A stretch of DNA of 64,000 nt from Leifsonia sp. PS1209 (GCF_012317045.1 NZ_CP051154.1:620001-684000), one strand, 5' to 3'. Numbered from the stretch's first letter, positions 1-8,534 are shown. Notes: generated by a model from the letters alone, not told the origin. Numbers and translations: made by a program.

Positions 1-57
1 GCGCATCTAGTGTCGTCTCTGTCGACCATGCACCACCACACGAGAACGAGGAACGCT

Positions 58-1425
58 ATGAGCTATGCCGTGACCAATCCCGCCACCGGTGAGACGGTCA
101 AGACCTACGACACCATCAGCGATGCCGACCTGCAGGCGGCCATCGCGGCGGCCGACAACGCATACCGCACCTGGGCCAAGAGCACGACCGTCGAGGACAG
201 GGCTGTCCTCGTGCGTCGCGTCGGTGAGCTGCACGTCGAGCGCAGGCAGGAACTCGCCGAGATCATCGTGCGCGAGATGGGTAAGCCGATCGAGCAGGCG
301 CTGGGCGAGGTCGACTTCGCCGGCGCCATCTACGAGTACTACGCCGACCACGCCGCCGAGTTCCTGAAGGACGAGCCGATCACGCTGCTCGACGGGGACG
401 GCTCCGCGGTCATCCGCCGCTCCGGTCTCGGCGTGCTGCTCGGGATCATGCCGTGGAACTTCCCGTACTACCAGGTGGCCCGCTTCGCAGCGCCCAACCT
501 TATCATCGGCAACACCATCCTGCTGAAGCACGCGGAGCAGTGCCCGGAGTCCGCCGCAGCGATCGAGCAGATGATGCTCGATGCCGGCTTCCCCGAGGGC
601 GCGTACGTGAACATCTACGCCGGTCACGACCAGATCGAGCAGGTCATCGCCGACCCGCGCGTCCAGGGCGTCTCCCTCACCGGTTCGGAGCGTGCCGGCG
701 CGAAGGTCGCCGAGATCGCCGGACGCAACCTGAAGAAGGTCGTGCTGGAGCTGGGCGGCTCCGACCCGTTCATCCTGCTGTCCACCGACGACCTGGATGC
801 GACCGTGCAGAACGCCGTCGACGCGCGGCTGGACAACAGCGGCCAGTCCTGCAACGCCGCCAAGCGGTTCGTCGTGGCCGACGAGCTGTACGACGCGTTC
901 CTCACCAAGTTCACCGAGAAGCTCGCCGAGGTCGAGGCCACCGACCCGACCAGCGACGACTCGGCGCTCGGGCCGCTCTCGTCGCTCCGCGCGGCGGAGA
1001 ACCTCGACGAGCAGGTCAAGCGGGCCGTGGAGAACGGCGCGACCCTGGTGCGCGGTGGAGGCCGCAACGGCGCCTTCTTCGAGACCACGGTCCTCACCGA
1101 CGTGTCCGAGGACAACCCGGCTTCCAAGGAGGAGTTCTTCGGACCGGTCGCGCAGGTGTTCCGCGCTGTGGACGAGGACGACGCCGTGCGCATCGCCAAC
1201 GACACCCCGTTCGGGCTCGGCTCCTACCTGTACACGACCGACCCCGCCCAGGCGGACAGGGTGGCCGACCGCATCGAGGCCGGGATGGTGTTCGTGAACG
1301 TCGTCCTCGCCGACGGCGCCGAGCTGCCGTTCGGCGGCGTCAAGCGCTCCGGTTCCGGCCGTGAGCTCGGCCGGTTCGGCGCCGACGAGTTCGTCAACAA
1401 GAAGCTCATCCGCATCGGCGGCTGA
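58..1425 (+). CDS. gabD: NAD(P)-dependent succinate-semialdehyde / aminoaldehyde dehydrogenase
   Basis: Aldehyde dehydrogenase superfamily, 455 aa, full length. It should oxidise succinate semialdehyde (or 4-aminobutanal) to the acid in the cytoplasm. Visible landmarks are the MPWNFPY segment (Asn134), the general-base Glu231 in LELGG and the nucleophile Cys265 in SGQSC. I start it at the ATG at 58, behind GAGGAA; the in-frame ATG at 10 would add a His-rich, non-family leader. It is followed at 78 bp by putrescine oxidase on the same strand, so its substrate may be the 4-aminobutanal made there. The sequence resembles the short SSADH (Sad/GabD1) type; which aldehyde it prefers cannot be read from the sequence. 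Confidence 0.9.
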   Translation: MSYAVTNPATGETVKTYDTISDADLQAAIAAADNAYRTWAKSTTVEDRAVLVRRVGELHVERRQELAEIIVREMGKPIEQALGEVDFAGAIYEYYADHAAEFLKDEPITLLDGDGSAVIRRSGLGVLLGIMPWNFPYYQVARFAAPNLIIGNTILLKHAEQCPESAAAIEQMMLDAGFPEGAYVNIYAGHDQIEQVIADPRVQGVSLTGSERAGAKVAEIAGRNLKKVVLELGGSDPFILLSTDDLDATVQNAVDARLDNSGQSCNAAKRFVVADELYDAFLTKFTEKLAEVEATDPTSDDSALGPLSSLRAAENLDEQVKRAVENGATLVRGGGRNGAFFETTVLTDVSEDNPASKEEFFGPVAQVFRAVDEDDAVRIANDTPFGLGSYLYTTDPAQADRVADRIEAGMVFVNVVLADGAELPFGGVKRSGSGRELGRFGADEFVNKKLIRIGG

Positions 1426-1438
1426 GTCCACGAACGTC

Positions 1439-1479
1439 GCGGCGCTCATCCATCGGCCAGGCCAGTGGATGGGCGCCGC
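1439..1479 (+). other. Intercistronic hairpin between gabD and puo
   Basis: Two 15-base arms (1439-1453 and 1465-1479) pair with 13 Watson-Crick and 2 G-U pairs around an 11-base loop. There is no T-run after it, and the puo ribosome binding site follows at about 1491. It may be an RNA-stability or attenuating element within a bicistronic message rather than a full terminator. Confidence 0.5.
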
Positions 1480-1502
1480 GCCCGGTGAACGAGAGACACA
1501 CC

Positions 1503-2855
1503 ATGAGCAGCATCGAACGCGACGTCGTGATCGTCGGAGCAGGAGCATCCGGGCTGACGGCGGCCACCGAGCTGAGGAAGGCCGGGCTCAGCGTCGCGGT
1601 CCTCGAAGCGCGCGACCGCGTCGGCGGACGGCTGTGGACGGACGACGTCGACGGCGCCACCCTCGAGATCGGCGGCCAGTGGGTCTCACCCGACCAGGAT
1701 GCGCTGATCGCCACCCTGGACGAGCTCGGCCTCGAGACGTACGAGCGCTACCGCGACGGCACCAACATCTACATCAGCCCCACCGGAGAGCGCCGCACCT
1801 TCGACGGCGAGATCTTCCCCGTGCCCCCGAAGACCGAGCACGAGATCGTCAGCCTGATCGACAAGCTCGACGCGCTGGTGGCGGAGATCGACCCAGACCG
1901 GCCTTGGGAGCACCCGCAGGCGGAGGAGCTGGACGAGATCTCGTTCCGTCGCTGGCTGGAGACCCAGACCGACGACGAGGAGGCCCGCCTCAACATCGGC
2001 ATGTTCATCGCCGGCGCCATGCTCACCAAGCCCGCCCACGCGTTCTCCGCGCTGCAGGCGCTGCTGATGGCCGCCTCCGCCGGCAGCTTCTCGCACCTGG
2101 TCGACGCCGACTTCATCCTGGACAAGCGGGTGAAGGGCGGCCTGCAGCAGGTTCCGCTGCTGCTCGCGGAGCGCCTCGGAGACGACCTGCACCTCAACGC
2201 GCCCGTGCGCACGATGCGCTGGAACGAGGAGGGCGTGACCGCCATCGCGGACGGCGTCGAGGTGAAGGCACGGTTCGCGATCCTCGCCCTTCCGCCCGTG
2301 CTGATCAGCCGCATCTCCTACGAGCCGCCGCTGCCGCGCCTCCAGCAGCAGCTCCACCAGCATCTCTCGATGGGCTTCGTCATCAAGGTGCACGCGGTCT
2401 ACGAGACGCCGTTCTGGCGCGAGGACGGATACTCGGGCACCGCGTTCAGCCCGTACGAGCTCGTCCACGAGGCGTACGACAACTGCTACGACGGCGACCA
2501 GCGCGGCACCCTCGTCGGCTTCGTGTCCGACGAGGCGGCGGATGCGGTGTTCCGCCTGTCTCCGGAGGAGCGGAAGGCGCGCATCCTGGAGTCGCTGTCG
2601 CACTACTACGGTCCGAAGGCGCTCGACACGGTGGTCTACTACGAGAGCGACTGGGGCAGCGAGGAGTGGACACGCGGCGCGTACGCCGCGAGCTTCGACA
2701 TGGGCGGGCTGGCGCGCTACGGCGCCGATCTGCGCACGCCGGTCGGGCCCATCCACTTCTCCTGCAGCGACATGGCAGGCAAGGGATACCAGCACGTCGA
2801 CGGCGCGATCCGGGTGGGTCGGGAGACGGCGGCGGCCATCGTCGCCCGCGCGTAG
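1503..2855 (+). CDS. puo: Putrescine oxidase (flavin monoamine oxidase)
   Basis: FAD-dependent amine oxidase, 450 aa. It oxidises putrescine with O2 to 4-aminobutanal, ammonia and H2O2. The N-terminal dinucleotide fold VVIVGAGASG (residues 8-17) is followed by EARDRVGGR and GGQWVSPDQ. The stretches LTKPAH.FSALQ, AGSFSHLVD, YESDWGSEEWTRGAY and GPIHFSCSD are, from memory, almost identical to Rhodococcus/Kocuria putrescine oxidase, so the call is specific rather than generic. The ATG at 1503 follows a GAGAG ribosome binding site; an upstream in-frame GTG (1485) is less likely. It is convergent with aguA (10 bp gap), which makes its substrate upstream in the pathway. The H2O2 it produces fits with a catalase gene further on at 22.5 kb. 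Confidence 0.93.
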   Translation: MSSIERDVVIVGAGASGLTAATELRKAGLSVAVLEARDRVGGRLWTDDVDGATLEIGGQWVSPDQDALIATLDELGLETYERYRDGTNIYISPTGERRTFDGEIFPVPPKTEHEIVSLIDKLDALVAEIDPDRPWEHPQAEELDEISFRRWLETQTDDEEARLNIGMFIAGAMLTKPAHAFSALQALLMAASAGSFSHLVDADFILDKRVKGGLQQVPLLLAERLGDDLHLNAPVRTMRWNEEGVTAIADGVEVKARFAILALPPVLISRISYEPPLPRLQQQLHQHLSMGFVIKVHAVYETPFWREDGYSGTAFSPYELVHEAYDNCYDGDQRGTLVGFVSDEAADAVFRLSPEERKARILESLSHYYGPKALDTVVYYESDWGSEEWTRGAYAASFDMGGLARYGADLRTPVGPIHFSCSDMAGKGYQHVDGAIRVGRETAAAIVARA

Positions 2856-2865
2856 CCCGGCTCTG

Positions 2866-3885
2866 CTAGCGGGCTGGCTGCTGCTGCGTGATGCAGTGGA
2901 TGCCGCCGCCGCGGGCGAACAGCGGGCGCGCATCCACGGTCACCACGCGACGGCCGGGGTATGCGTCGGCGAGGATGCCGGCCGCCTCCTCGTCGTTGTC
3001 GTCGCCGAAGCTGCACGCGATCACGCCGTCGTTGACGAGCAGGTGGTTGATGTAGCTGTAGTCGGTCCAGCCGTCGTCGTCGCGGAGGGTCGCGGGCGCG
3101 GGCACCTCGACGATCTCGAACGGCCTGCCCGCCGCATCCCGTGCCGCCTCCAGGGTCTCCCGGATCTCGCGCGTCACCGCGTGGTCGGGATGCTCGCTGT
3201 CGCGCTGGGTGTGCAGCAGCACGACGCCCGGCCGGGCGAACGCCGCGACGATGTCCACGTGACCGCGGGTGCCGAAGCACTCGGAGTCGCGGGTGAGGCC
3301 GCGCGGCAGCCAGACGGTGGTGGTCGCGCCGATGGTGCGCGCGAACTCCGCCTCGACCTCCGCGCGGGTGATGCCGGGGTTGCGTCCGGGATCGAGCTGG
3401 ACGGTCTCGGTGGCGAGCACGGTTCCCTCGCCGTCGACGTGGATGCCTCCGCCCTCGTTCACCAGGGCGCTCGACACGATGGATGCTCCGGCCAGCGAGC
3501 CGACTACGCTGCCGATGCGCGCATCCAGGTCCCACTGCGCCCAGTCCTGGGCGCCCCAGCCGTTGAAGACCCAGTCGACGGCGCCGAGCTCTCCGTCGTC
3601 GCCGAACACGAACGTCGGGCCCATGTCGCGCATCCACGCGTCGTTGAGCGGCGCCTCGTGCAGCTCGATGTCCCCGGAGAGGTAGCGCGGGGCGATGGCG
3701 CGGTCGCGCGGGTCGATCACGACGGACACCGGCTCGAACTCGGCAATCGCGTTCGCGACGGCCGCCCAGGTGCTGCGCGCCTCCTCGGCGTCCTCGGCCG
3801 TGTCGCCGAGCGTGTATCCCGCGGTCGGGAAGGCGAGCCAGGTGCGTTCGTGCCGGGCGCCCTCGTGCGGCATCCGCCAGCTCAT
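2866..3885 (-). CDS. aguA: Agmatine deiminase
   Basis: Peptidyl-arginine-deiminase-like family, 339 aa. It hydrolyses agmatine to N-carbamoylputrescine and ammonia. The family signature is clear: MPHEGARHERTWLAFP at the N-terminus, NDAWMRDMGPTF, EGGGIHVDGEGT, TRDSECFGTRGHVD, and the C-terminal GGGIHCITQQQP containing the catalytic Cys (about residue 331). The start ATG overlaps the stop of aguB (ATGA, 3882-3885), so the two are translationally coupled and form one aguB-aguA operon transcribed from about 4.9 kb. Confidence 0.94.
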   Translation of the reverse strand: MSWRMPHEGARHERTWLAFPTAGYTLGDTAEDAEEARSTWAAVANAIAEFEPVSVVIDPRDRAIAPRYLSGDIELHEAPLNDAWMRDMGPTFVFGDDGELGAVDWVFNGWGAQDWAQWDLDARIGSVVGSLAGASIVSSALVNEGGGIHVDGEGTVLATETVQLDPGRNPGITRAEVEAEFARTIGATTTVWLPRGLTRDSECFGTRGHVDIVAAFARPGVVLLHTQRDSEHPDHAVTREIRETLEAARDAAGRPFEIVEVPAPATLRDDDGWTDYSYINHLLVNDGVIACSFGDDNDEEAAGILADAYPGRRVVTVDARPLFARGGGIHCITQQQPAR

Positions 3886-4889
3886 CGGGCGGTCCCCGCG
3901 GCCACGGTCGCGGAGCCGGTGCCGTCGGCGCCGAGCACGCCGTACGTGTCCGGGCGGCGGGTCGACAGGAACGGGAACAGCTCCAGCCAGTCGGAACGCT
4001 GCGGCAGGTCGAGGTCGACCACGAGCACGGCCTTCTCGTCCCGCGGGGCCTCGGCGAGGATGCGGCCGTACGGGTCGCTCACGAACGACGAACCGTAGAA
4101 GGTGTTGCCCGGCGTGCCGTCCGGGCGCGTCTCCGAGCCCGTCCGGTTCGGGACGACCATGAAGGTGCCGTTGGCGATGCCGTTCCCGACGATCACCTGG
4201 CGCCACAGCGGCTGCGTGTCGAACTCGGGATGGTCGGGCTCCGACCCGATGGCCGTCGGGTACACCAGCACGTCCGCTCCCTGCAGGCTGTACGCGCGTG
4301 CGACCTCGGGGAACCACTCGTCCCAGCAGGTCGGCAGCCCGAGCTTGGCCGGGATGCCCGGGATGCTGTGCACGGGATACGGCGTCTCTGCCGGTCCGGC
4401 GCGGAAGTACTTGTCCTCGTAGTATCCGGCGGTGACCGGGATGTGGAGCTTGTGGGTCTTCGCCACGATCTCACCGGTCGGAGCGACGACGATGGCCGTG
4501 TTGAGGCCGCGTCCGTCGTCGTCCCCGGTGCGCTCGTAGAGGGACGCGTGCACGAAGACGTCGTTCGCCGCAGCGGCCGCTGCCGCCCACGCGCGGGTCG
4601 GGCCGGTCTCGAGGTCTTCGGCGAGCACGTCCGCACGGCCGTCCGGCAGGGTGTCCGCCGGGTAGCGGGAGAGCGTCAGCTCGGGGAGGAAGACGATCTG
4701 CGCTCCCTCCGCGGCCGCGAGGGCGACGGCCTCGTCCAGCTCGGCGGTGAGGGCCGCGATGTCCGGCTGCCAGGCGTGCTGCACGACGCCGATGCGCAGG
4801 GGAGCGGCGTCGTCGCGGCTGCCTGCGACGCGGGCGAGGGAGGTGGGCGGGGTCGTCGCGCGGACGAGTGCGAAAGTCATCTGGGCCAT
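3882..4889 (-). CDS. aguB: N-carbamoylputrescine amidase
   Basis: Nitrilase-superfamily hydrolase, 335 aa. It splits N-carbamoylputrescine into putrescine, CO2 and ammonia. The Glu-Lys-Cys triad is visible: Glu70 in FLPELTLSRYP, Lys147 in KTHKLHIP and Cys188 in LPTCWDEWFPE. The protein carries about 30 residues before the usual LRIGVVQH start of the fold. The start is uncertain between ATG 4889 and ATG 4880, since neither has a strong Shine-Dalgarno. It is the first gene of the aguB-aguA operon, divergent from a TetR gene whose putative operator sits 20 bp upstream. Confidence 0.92.
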   Translation of the reverse strand: MAQMTFALVRATTPPTSLARVAGSRDDAAPLRIGVVQHAWQPDIAALTAELDEAVALAAAEGAQIVFLPELTLSRYPADTLPDGRADVLAEDLETGPTRAWAAAAAAANDVFVHASLYERTGDDDGRGLNTAIVVAPTGEIVAKTHKLHIPVTAGYYEDKYFRAGPAETPYPVHSIPGIPAKLGLPTCWDEWFPEVARAYSLQGADVLVYPTAIGSEPDHPEFDTQPLWRQVIVGNGIANGTFMVVPNRTGSETRPDGTPGNTFYGSSFVSDPYGRILAEAPRDEKAVLVVDLDLPQRSDWLELFPFLSTRRPDTYGVLGADGTGSATVAAGTAR

Positions 4890-4909
4890 CCCGTTCGAGG
4901 AACGTGCTA

Positions 4910-4928
4910 AAACGAATAGTGTTCGTTT
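4910..4928. promoter_or_regulatory. Perfect 19-bp palindromic operator between aguB and tetR
   Basis: AAACGAA-TAGTG-TTCGTTT has perfect 7-bp arms with a 5-bp centre, lying in the 82-bp divergent region. Its right edge runs into TATTAT (4928-4933), a good -10 element for the TetR gene. Position and symmetry fit a TetR-family site that represses both directions, probably relieved by agmatine or a related polyamine (inferred). Confidence 0.75.
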
Positions 4929-4971
4929 ATTATGCACAGGAGACGTCACCGACGGAAGAGGGGGAGCAGAG

Positions 4972-5592
4972 ATGCCACGGCCGTCATCGCCCATCCTGAG
5001 CCCCGACCGCATCGCGGACGCCGCCATCGAGCTCGTCGACGCCGGCAAGCCGTTCGGTGTGAACGCGCTCGCCCGGCAGCTCGGCGTCACGCCGTCGTCG
5101 CTCTACAACCACGTGGACGGGCGGGATGCGATCGTCGAGCTGATGCGCGGGCGGCTGGCGGAGCGCGCCGCCATCGTGGTGCCGGACGGCCTGGCCTGGG
5201 ATGCGGTGGTGGAGTACGTGGTGCGGGAGCAGCGCGCGATGTTCTCCGCGCATCCACTCGTACTGCCGCTGCTGGTCGGCAAGCCGGTCACCGATGCGAC
5301 CGTGCTCGGCTACTACGAAGCGCTCGCCGAGGCGCTGCTCGACGCCGGTTTCCCCGAGGGCGACGTGCTGGTGATCGTGGCGATCCTGGATGCGTTCGCG
5401 CTCGGATCAGGGCTCGACCTGTCCGCCCCTCCGCAGGTGTGGCGGGCGCGGCAGGGAACGGCCCTCGCCCGCCTCGTCGAGAACGGCGAGCCGGGCGACG
5501 TGCGGGCCGATCGCGCCTTCGACCTCGGGGTCGAACTCCTCCTCGGATCGCTGCGCGCGCGCCTGGCAGGGCGTGACGACTTCGGGCATTGA
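4972..5592 (+). CDS. TetR-family transcriptional regulator of the agmatine operon
   Basis: 206 aa DNA-binding protein. The N-terminal helix-turn-helix is visible in VNALARQLGVTPSSLYNHV (residues about 29-47), followed by a helical C-terminal domain with the SAHPLVLPLLVG pattern seen in TetR_C ligand-binding domains. The ATG at 4972 follows GAGGGGGAGC. The gene is divergent from aguB with a perfect palindrome between them, so local autoregulation and control of aguBA are likely. The ligand is unknown. Confidence 0.85.
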   Translation: MPRPSSPILSPDRIADAAIELVDAGKPFGVNALARQLGVTPSSLYNHVDGRDAIVELMRGRLAERAAIVVPDGLAWDAVVEYVVREQRAMFSAHPLVLPLLVGKPVTDATVLGYYEALAEALLDAGFPEGDVLVIVAILDAFALGSGLDLSAPPQVWRARQGTALARLVENGEPGDVRADRAFDLGVELLLGSLRARLAGRDDFGH

Positions 5593-5633
5593 TGACCTGA
5601 AACGCCTTCATAGCGCGGACACGGTCGTAAAAT

Positions 5634-5662
5634 TTGGCATCCGGCATGTAGGATGGACTAAA
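5634..5662 (+). promoter_or_regulatory. Possible promoter for a small RNA
   Basis: TTGGCA (5634-5639), a 17-bp spacer, then ACTAAA (5657-5662); a second -10-like TAGGAT lies at 5649-5654. It sits in a locally AT-richer stretch after the tetR stop and points toward the structured, terminated segment at 5676-5788. The -10 match is weak. Confidence 0.3.
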
Positions 5663-5664
5663 CG

Positions 5665-5795
5665 AGACCGTGAGTAATCCGGACCTCGAACGGACGGATC
5701 GCCTGAACGGGTACGGGCACCGTCCGGATTGCGCGAGCGTCCTAGCGCCGCGTCGGTGCCCCCAGCTGTTTCGGGTTCAGCTGGGGGCATCCCTT
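5665..5795 (+). ncRNA. Candidate small structured RNA
   Basis: No convincing reading frame lies between tetR and the epimerase gene. The segment holds a perfect 9-bp pairing, AATCCGGAC (5676-5684) with GTCCGGATT (5722-5730), enclosing 37 bases, followed by a strong 11-bp terminator-like hairpin (5758-5788). A closed stem followed by a terminator is the layout of a small RNA. It matches no family I recognise, and the hairpin could simply end tetR transcription. Confidence 0.35.
5758..5788. terminator. Strong hairpin terminator between convergent genes
   Basis: GCCCCCAGCTG (5758-5768) and CAGCTGGGGGC (5778-5788) form a perfect 11-bp stem with a 9-base loop. CATCCCTTCGTTT follows as a weak T-rich tail. 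It lies between tetR (+) and the epimerase gene (-), where it can serve both directions. Confidence 0.7.
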
Positions 5796-5800
5796 CGTTT

Positions 5801-5861
5801 GCGCCAGATGCCTGCGCCAGATGCCTGCGTCAGATGCCTGCGTCAGATGTCTGCGTCAGAT
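5801..5861. repeat. 13-bp tandem repeat overlapping the 3' end of the epimerase gene
   Basis: About 4.7 copies of GCG(C/T)CAGATGCCT are stacked head to tail. Units start at 5801, 5814, 5827, 5840 and 5853, and the last is partial. The final copy contains the stop codon of the epimerase gene (5856-5858, minus strand). Because 13 is not a multiple of three, a copy-number change inside the coding end would alter the C-terminus. Confidence 0.85.
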
Positions 5862-6779
5862 CCCGCGGATGGTCCATCCGGCGGTCGTGGAGGCGCCGGG
5901 GGCGAGGACGACGAGGTCGGTGCCGGAGTTGAAGGCGTCCGGCGGGCAGGTCATCGGCTCGACGGCGAGGCCGATGCGGTTCGTCGCCTCGTCGTCCGTG
6001 TCTGCCGTGTGGACTTGCACCCACGGGCAGGCGTCGTCCCAGCTCATCGCGACTCCGCTTCCGTCCGCGGCGCGCAGCCAGACCGTCGCCGTGTCCGTCT
6101 CGTCGCGCTGCAGCCCGGTGAAGGCGTGGTCGATGAAGGTGTCGCCGATCGGCCGCGGTTCGCGGAAGTCGAAGACGCCGTCTCCCTCTGCCGCCACGTC
6201 GGCGAGGCCGACCGGGATCAGGCGATCCTCCGTGACAGTGAGGACGGTGGCCGCGGGAAGGGTCAGGGTCCACTCGTCGACGCGTCCGTCGCCCGCCACC
6301 AGGTATGGATGCGGTCCGGTGCCCCAGGGGGCGTCGTCGTGTCCGGTGTTCGTCGCGGTGACCGCGGTATGCAGGCCGTCCTCGTCGAGTTCGAAGGCCA
6401 CCACGACGTCGACGCGGTGCGGGTAGCCGGCCTGTGCCTCGATGGTGGCGGTGAAGGTTACGCTGCTCGCCGAGCGGTCGACGGCGGCGAAGTCGAGCCA
6501 GGTCGCGAGACCGTGCAGCGCATGACCGCGGTTCGGCTCCGTGAGTGGCAGCTGCTGCTCGACCCCGGCGAACGTGTACTTCCCGTCGACCACGCGGTTC
6601 GGCCACGGCGCGAGCGTCGCCCCGCGGTATGCCGGGCGCACCTCGTCCGCGTCGAAGGGCACGACGAGCGGCCGCCCCTTGTACTCGAGCGTGCGCAGCG
6701 ATGCACCGACGGAGGCGATCGTGGCGTGGTAGTCGCCGGCGGTCAGGCCGAAATGCGTTCCGGAGAGGGGAGTAGTCAT
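5856..6779 (-). CDS. Aldose 1-epimerase family protein
   Basis: GalM-like mutarotase, 307 aa, expected to interconvert alpha and beta anomers of an aldohexose in the cytoplasm. Landmarks are GATLAPWPNRV near residue 53, the catalytic histidines in GHALHG (about 86) and GPHPYL (about 155), and the catalytic Glu in AVEPMTCPPDAFNSG near the C-terminus. The length is normal. It stands alone on its strand, downstream of and separate from the PucR gene, whose terminator precedes it. The sugar is not determined. Confidence 0.87.
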   Translation of the reverse strand: MTTPLSGTHFGLTAGDYHATIASVGASLRTLEYKGRPLVVPFDADEVRPAYRGATLAPWPNRVVDGKYTFAGVEQQLPLTEPNRGHALHGLATWLDFAAVDRSASSVTFTATIEAQAGYPHRVDVVVAFELDEDGLHTAVTATNTGHDDAPWGTGPHPYLVAGDGRVDEWTLTLPAATVLTVTEDRLIPVGLADVAAEGDGVFDFREPRPIGDTFIDHAFTGLQRDETDTATVWLRAADGSGVAMSWDDACPWVQVHTADTDDEATNRIGLAVEPMTCPPDAFNSGTDLVVLAPGASTTAGWTIRGI

Positions 6780-6884
6780 CCGTCCATTCTGTTGTACGGG
6801 CGCGTGCCGCGTACACCCGCAGCCACGAGTCTCGCATCAGGAAGGCATACGGAACGCGCTGATCCCGCGACACCGAGCATGACC

Positions 6885-6922
6885 CTGAGCGGGGTGGACG
6901 TTGAGCCGTCCACCCCGCTCAG
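6885..6922 (-). terminator. Terminator hairpin downstream of the PucR regulator
   Basis: CTGAGCGGGGTGGACG (6885-6900) pairs perfectly over 16 bp with its complement at 6907-6922 around the loop TTGAGC. It lies 43 bp after the regulator's stop codon. The rest of the 186-bp gap (6780-6884) shows nothing beyond the epimerase upstream region. Confidence 0.8.
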
Positions 6923-6965
6923 TCGTGCGTCCGGAAGGTCGGGCTGGGGAGGCTGGTCGGGCCGG

Positions 6966-8483
6966 TCAGGCGTGCGCGGCGCGGAGCGCCGCGAAGAGGT
7001 CGGCGCGGGCGGCGAAGCTGCCGAGGTCGACGCCGAGGATGCGTTCTGCCTCCGCCACGCGCGTGCGGAGGGTGTGCCTGTGCATCCCGAGCTCGCGGGC
7101 GGCCACGTCGTAGACGCCGTTGTGGTCCAGCCAGACGAGGAGCACGCGGGGGAGGTCGGCGTCGGCCGAGCCGAGCGGGGCGATGGCCGCCGTGGCGACG
7201 GCGCGGGCGTCCGGAGTGTCCAGCAGGGCGAGCATCCCGCCGCCCGCGATGTCGTCGAAGCCGCGGAGGGGCCGGTCGGCGTCCGCCCGGTCGCGCGCGG
7301 CGGAGGCCTGCGCGAGCGCCGACGCGAGCTCGGTGAGCGGTCCGGCCGCCGAGATGCCGCCGCGGAGGTCGAAGCGGGCGGCGAGCTCCGGCAGGCCGGA
7401 CGGGGCGGCATCCTCTTCGAGCACCATCAGGTCGTGCCCGTCGCGGGCGAAGAACAGTCCTGGCCGGGACTCGAGGATGTCGGCGGCGGACGCGATGGCC
7501 GTGCCGCCGAGCACGGCCACGCGCACGGGGCCGGAGGGGAGCGCGCCGAGCACCGGCTCCGCCACCGTCTCCGCGAGCGCCCTGTCTCCGGCGAGCAGCG
7601 CCCGCCACACCGCGGTGCGCAGGCGGGTCCGCGCCGCATCCGTCGCCCTGCTCTGTTCGAGAGCGAGACCGGCCAGTGCAACGACGCCGGTGACCACCTG
7701 CTGCGCGGCCTGGTCCAGCGCCGCTGACCCGACGGCGAGCACCCCGCGCAGCCGCCCGGCGGCGCCGAGGGTCTGCAGGGCGAACGTCGCGCTCGCGCTC
7801 GCGCCGTCGTCGGCGTCGTCGTCTCCCGCCCCTGCGCCACCACCTGCGCCACCACCCGTCGTCCCCGCCGCGCGGCGGCGCGCCCGCAGCAGCGGCTCGG
7901 CCGCCGTCGTGATCGCCGCGCGATCCTGCGTGGACAGTCCGCCGGGCGGATACGCCCTGTCCAGTTCGCCGTCCGCGCCGACGAGGGCGACAGGGCGGTC
8001 GATCTGCCTGGCGAGTTCCGCGAGCACCGCGCCGAGCGCATCCGGTCGGAGCGCCGCCAGCGAGATGGCCCTGGATGCGCGGAGCGCCCAGGTGTTGCGG
8101 GCGTAGGTGTCCGCCGCCACCCGATCGGCGACGAACCGCGCGATGGCGATGAACGGCGTGCGGTACGGCACCTCGAACAGCGGCAGGCCGTGGCGGGTGC
8201 AGGCGTCGACCAAGGCGTCCGGCGTCCCGGCGCGCACCACCTCCGTGCCGAAGCCGAGGCCGGCGATGCCGTGCGCGACCAGGCGGGACACGTACGGCTC
8301 GACGTCGTCCGGCGCCCCCGTGATCAGGAGCACCTGGCCGGGCGCGAGGAACGGCGTCGGGTCTTCGAGGTCGGAGCTGTGCGCCCAGTGGATGCGCGCA
8401 TCCAGCTCGGCGGCCCCGCTCGGGGTGAGCAGCCGCAGCCCGAGATCCTGCCGGGCGAGCAGCTGGGCGACGGTGGCGGGCAC
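6966..8483 (-). CDS. PucR-family transcriptional regulator, probable GABA regulator (GabR-like)
   Basis: 505 aa. An N-terminal PucR ligand-sensing domain (VPATVAQLLARQDLGLRLLT onward, to about residue 130) is joined by a GGDEF-like middle and a Gly/Ala/Asp-rich linker to a C-terminal PucR helix-turn-helix (VYDVAARELGMHRHTLRTRVAEAE). It is divergent from gabT, and in Corynebacterium glutamicum a PucR-type activator, GabR, controls gabTDP. I take the GTG at 8483, behind GGAG, as the start: the longer TTG-initiated reading to 8534 would translate through the promoter (TTGTAC-17-TATACA). Confidence 0.85.
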   Translation of the reverse strand: MPATVAQLLARQDLGLRLLTPSGAAELDARIHWAHSSDLEDPTPFLAPGQVLLITGAPDDVEPYVSRLVAHGIAGLGFGTEVVRAGTPDALVDACTRHGLPLFEVPYRTPFIAIARFVADRVAADTYARNTWALRASRAISLAALRPDALGAVLAELARQIDRPVALVGADGELDRAYPPGGLSTQDRAAITTAAEPLLRARRRAAGTTGGGAGGGAGAGDDDADDGASASATFALQTLGAAGRLRGVLAVGSAALDQAAQQVVTGVVALAGLALEQSRATDAARTRLRTAVWRALLAGDRALAETVAEPVLGALPSGPVRVAVLGGTAIASAADILESRPGLFFARDGHDLMVLEEDAAPSGLPELAARFDLRGGISAAGPLTELASALAQASAARDRADADRPLRGFDDIAGGGMLALLDTPDARAVATAAIAPLGSADADLPRVLLVWLDHNGVYDVAARELGMHRHTLRTRVAEAERILGVDLGSFAARADLFAALRAAHA

Positions 8484-8499
8484 GAGCGACTCCGATCCG

Positions 8500-8534
8500 C
8501 CAGTCTGTATAAAACCGGCGAGGCGATTGTACAA
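8500..8534 (-). promoter_or_regulatory. Promoter of the PucR-type regulator, with TTGTACAA palindrome
   Basis: On the minus strand TTGTAC, a 17-bp spacer and TATACA form a near-consensus sigma70-type promoter ending about 20 bp before the GTG start. The -35 lies inside the 8-bp palindrome TTGTACAA (8527-8534), which may be part of a regulator site. The divergent gabT start is 43 bp away, so both promoters share this 94-bp region. Confidence 0.7.

Noticed and set aside
10-57. Upstream start of the first aldehyde dehydrogenase
   Set aside because: It would add a His/Thr/Arg-rich leader not found in the family; the ATG at 58 has the ribosome binding site.
5801-5861. CRISPR-like repeat
   Set aside because: Units are contiguous 13-mers with no spacers; a simple tandem repeat.
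5830-6873. Alternative minus-strand frame over the epimerase gene
   Set aside because: Arg-rich, no motifs; the epimerase in the neighbouring frame has all its catalytic residues.
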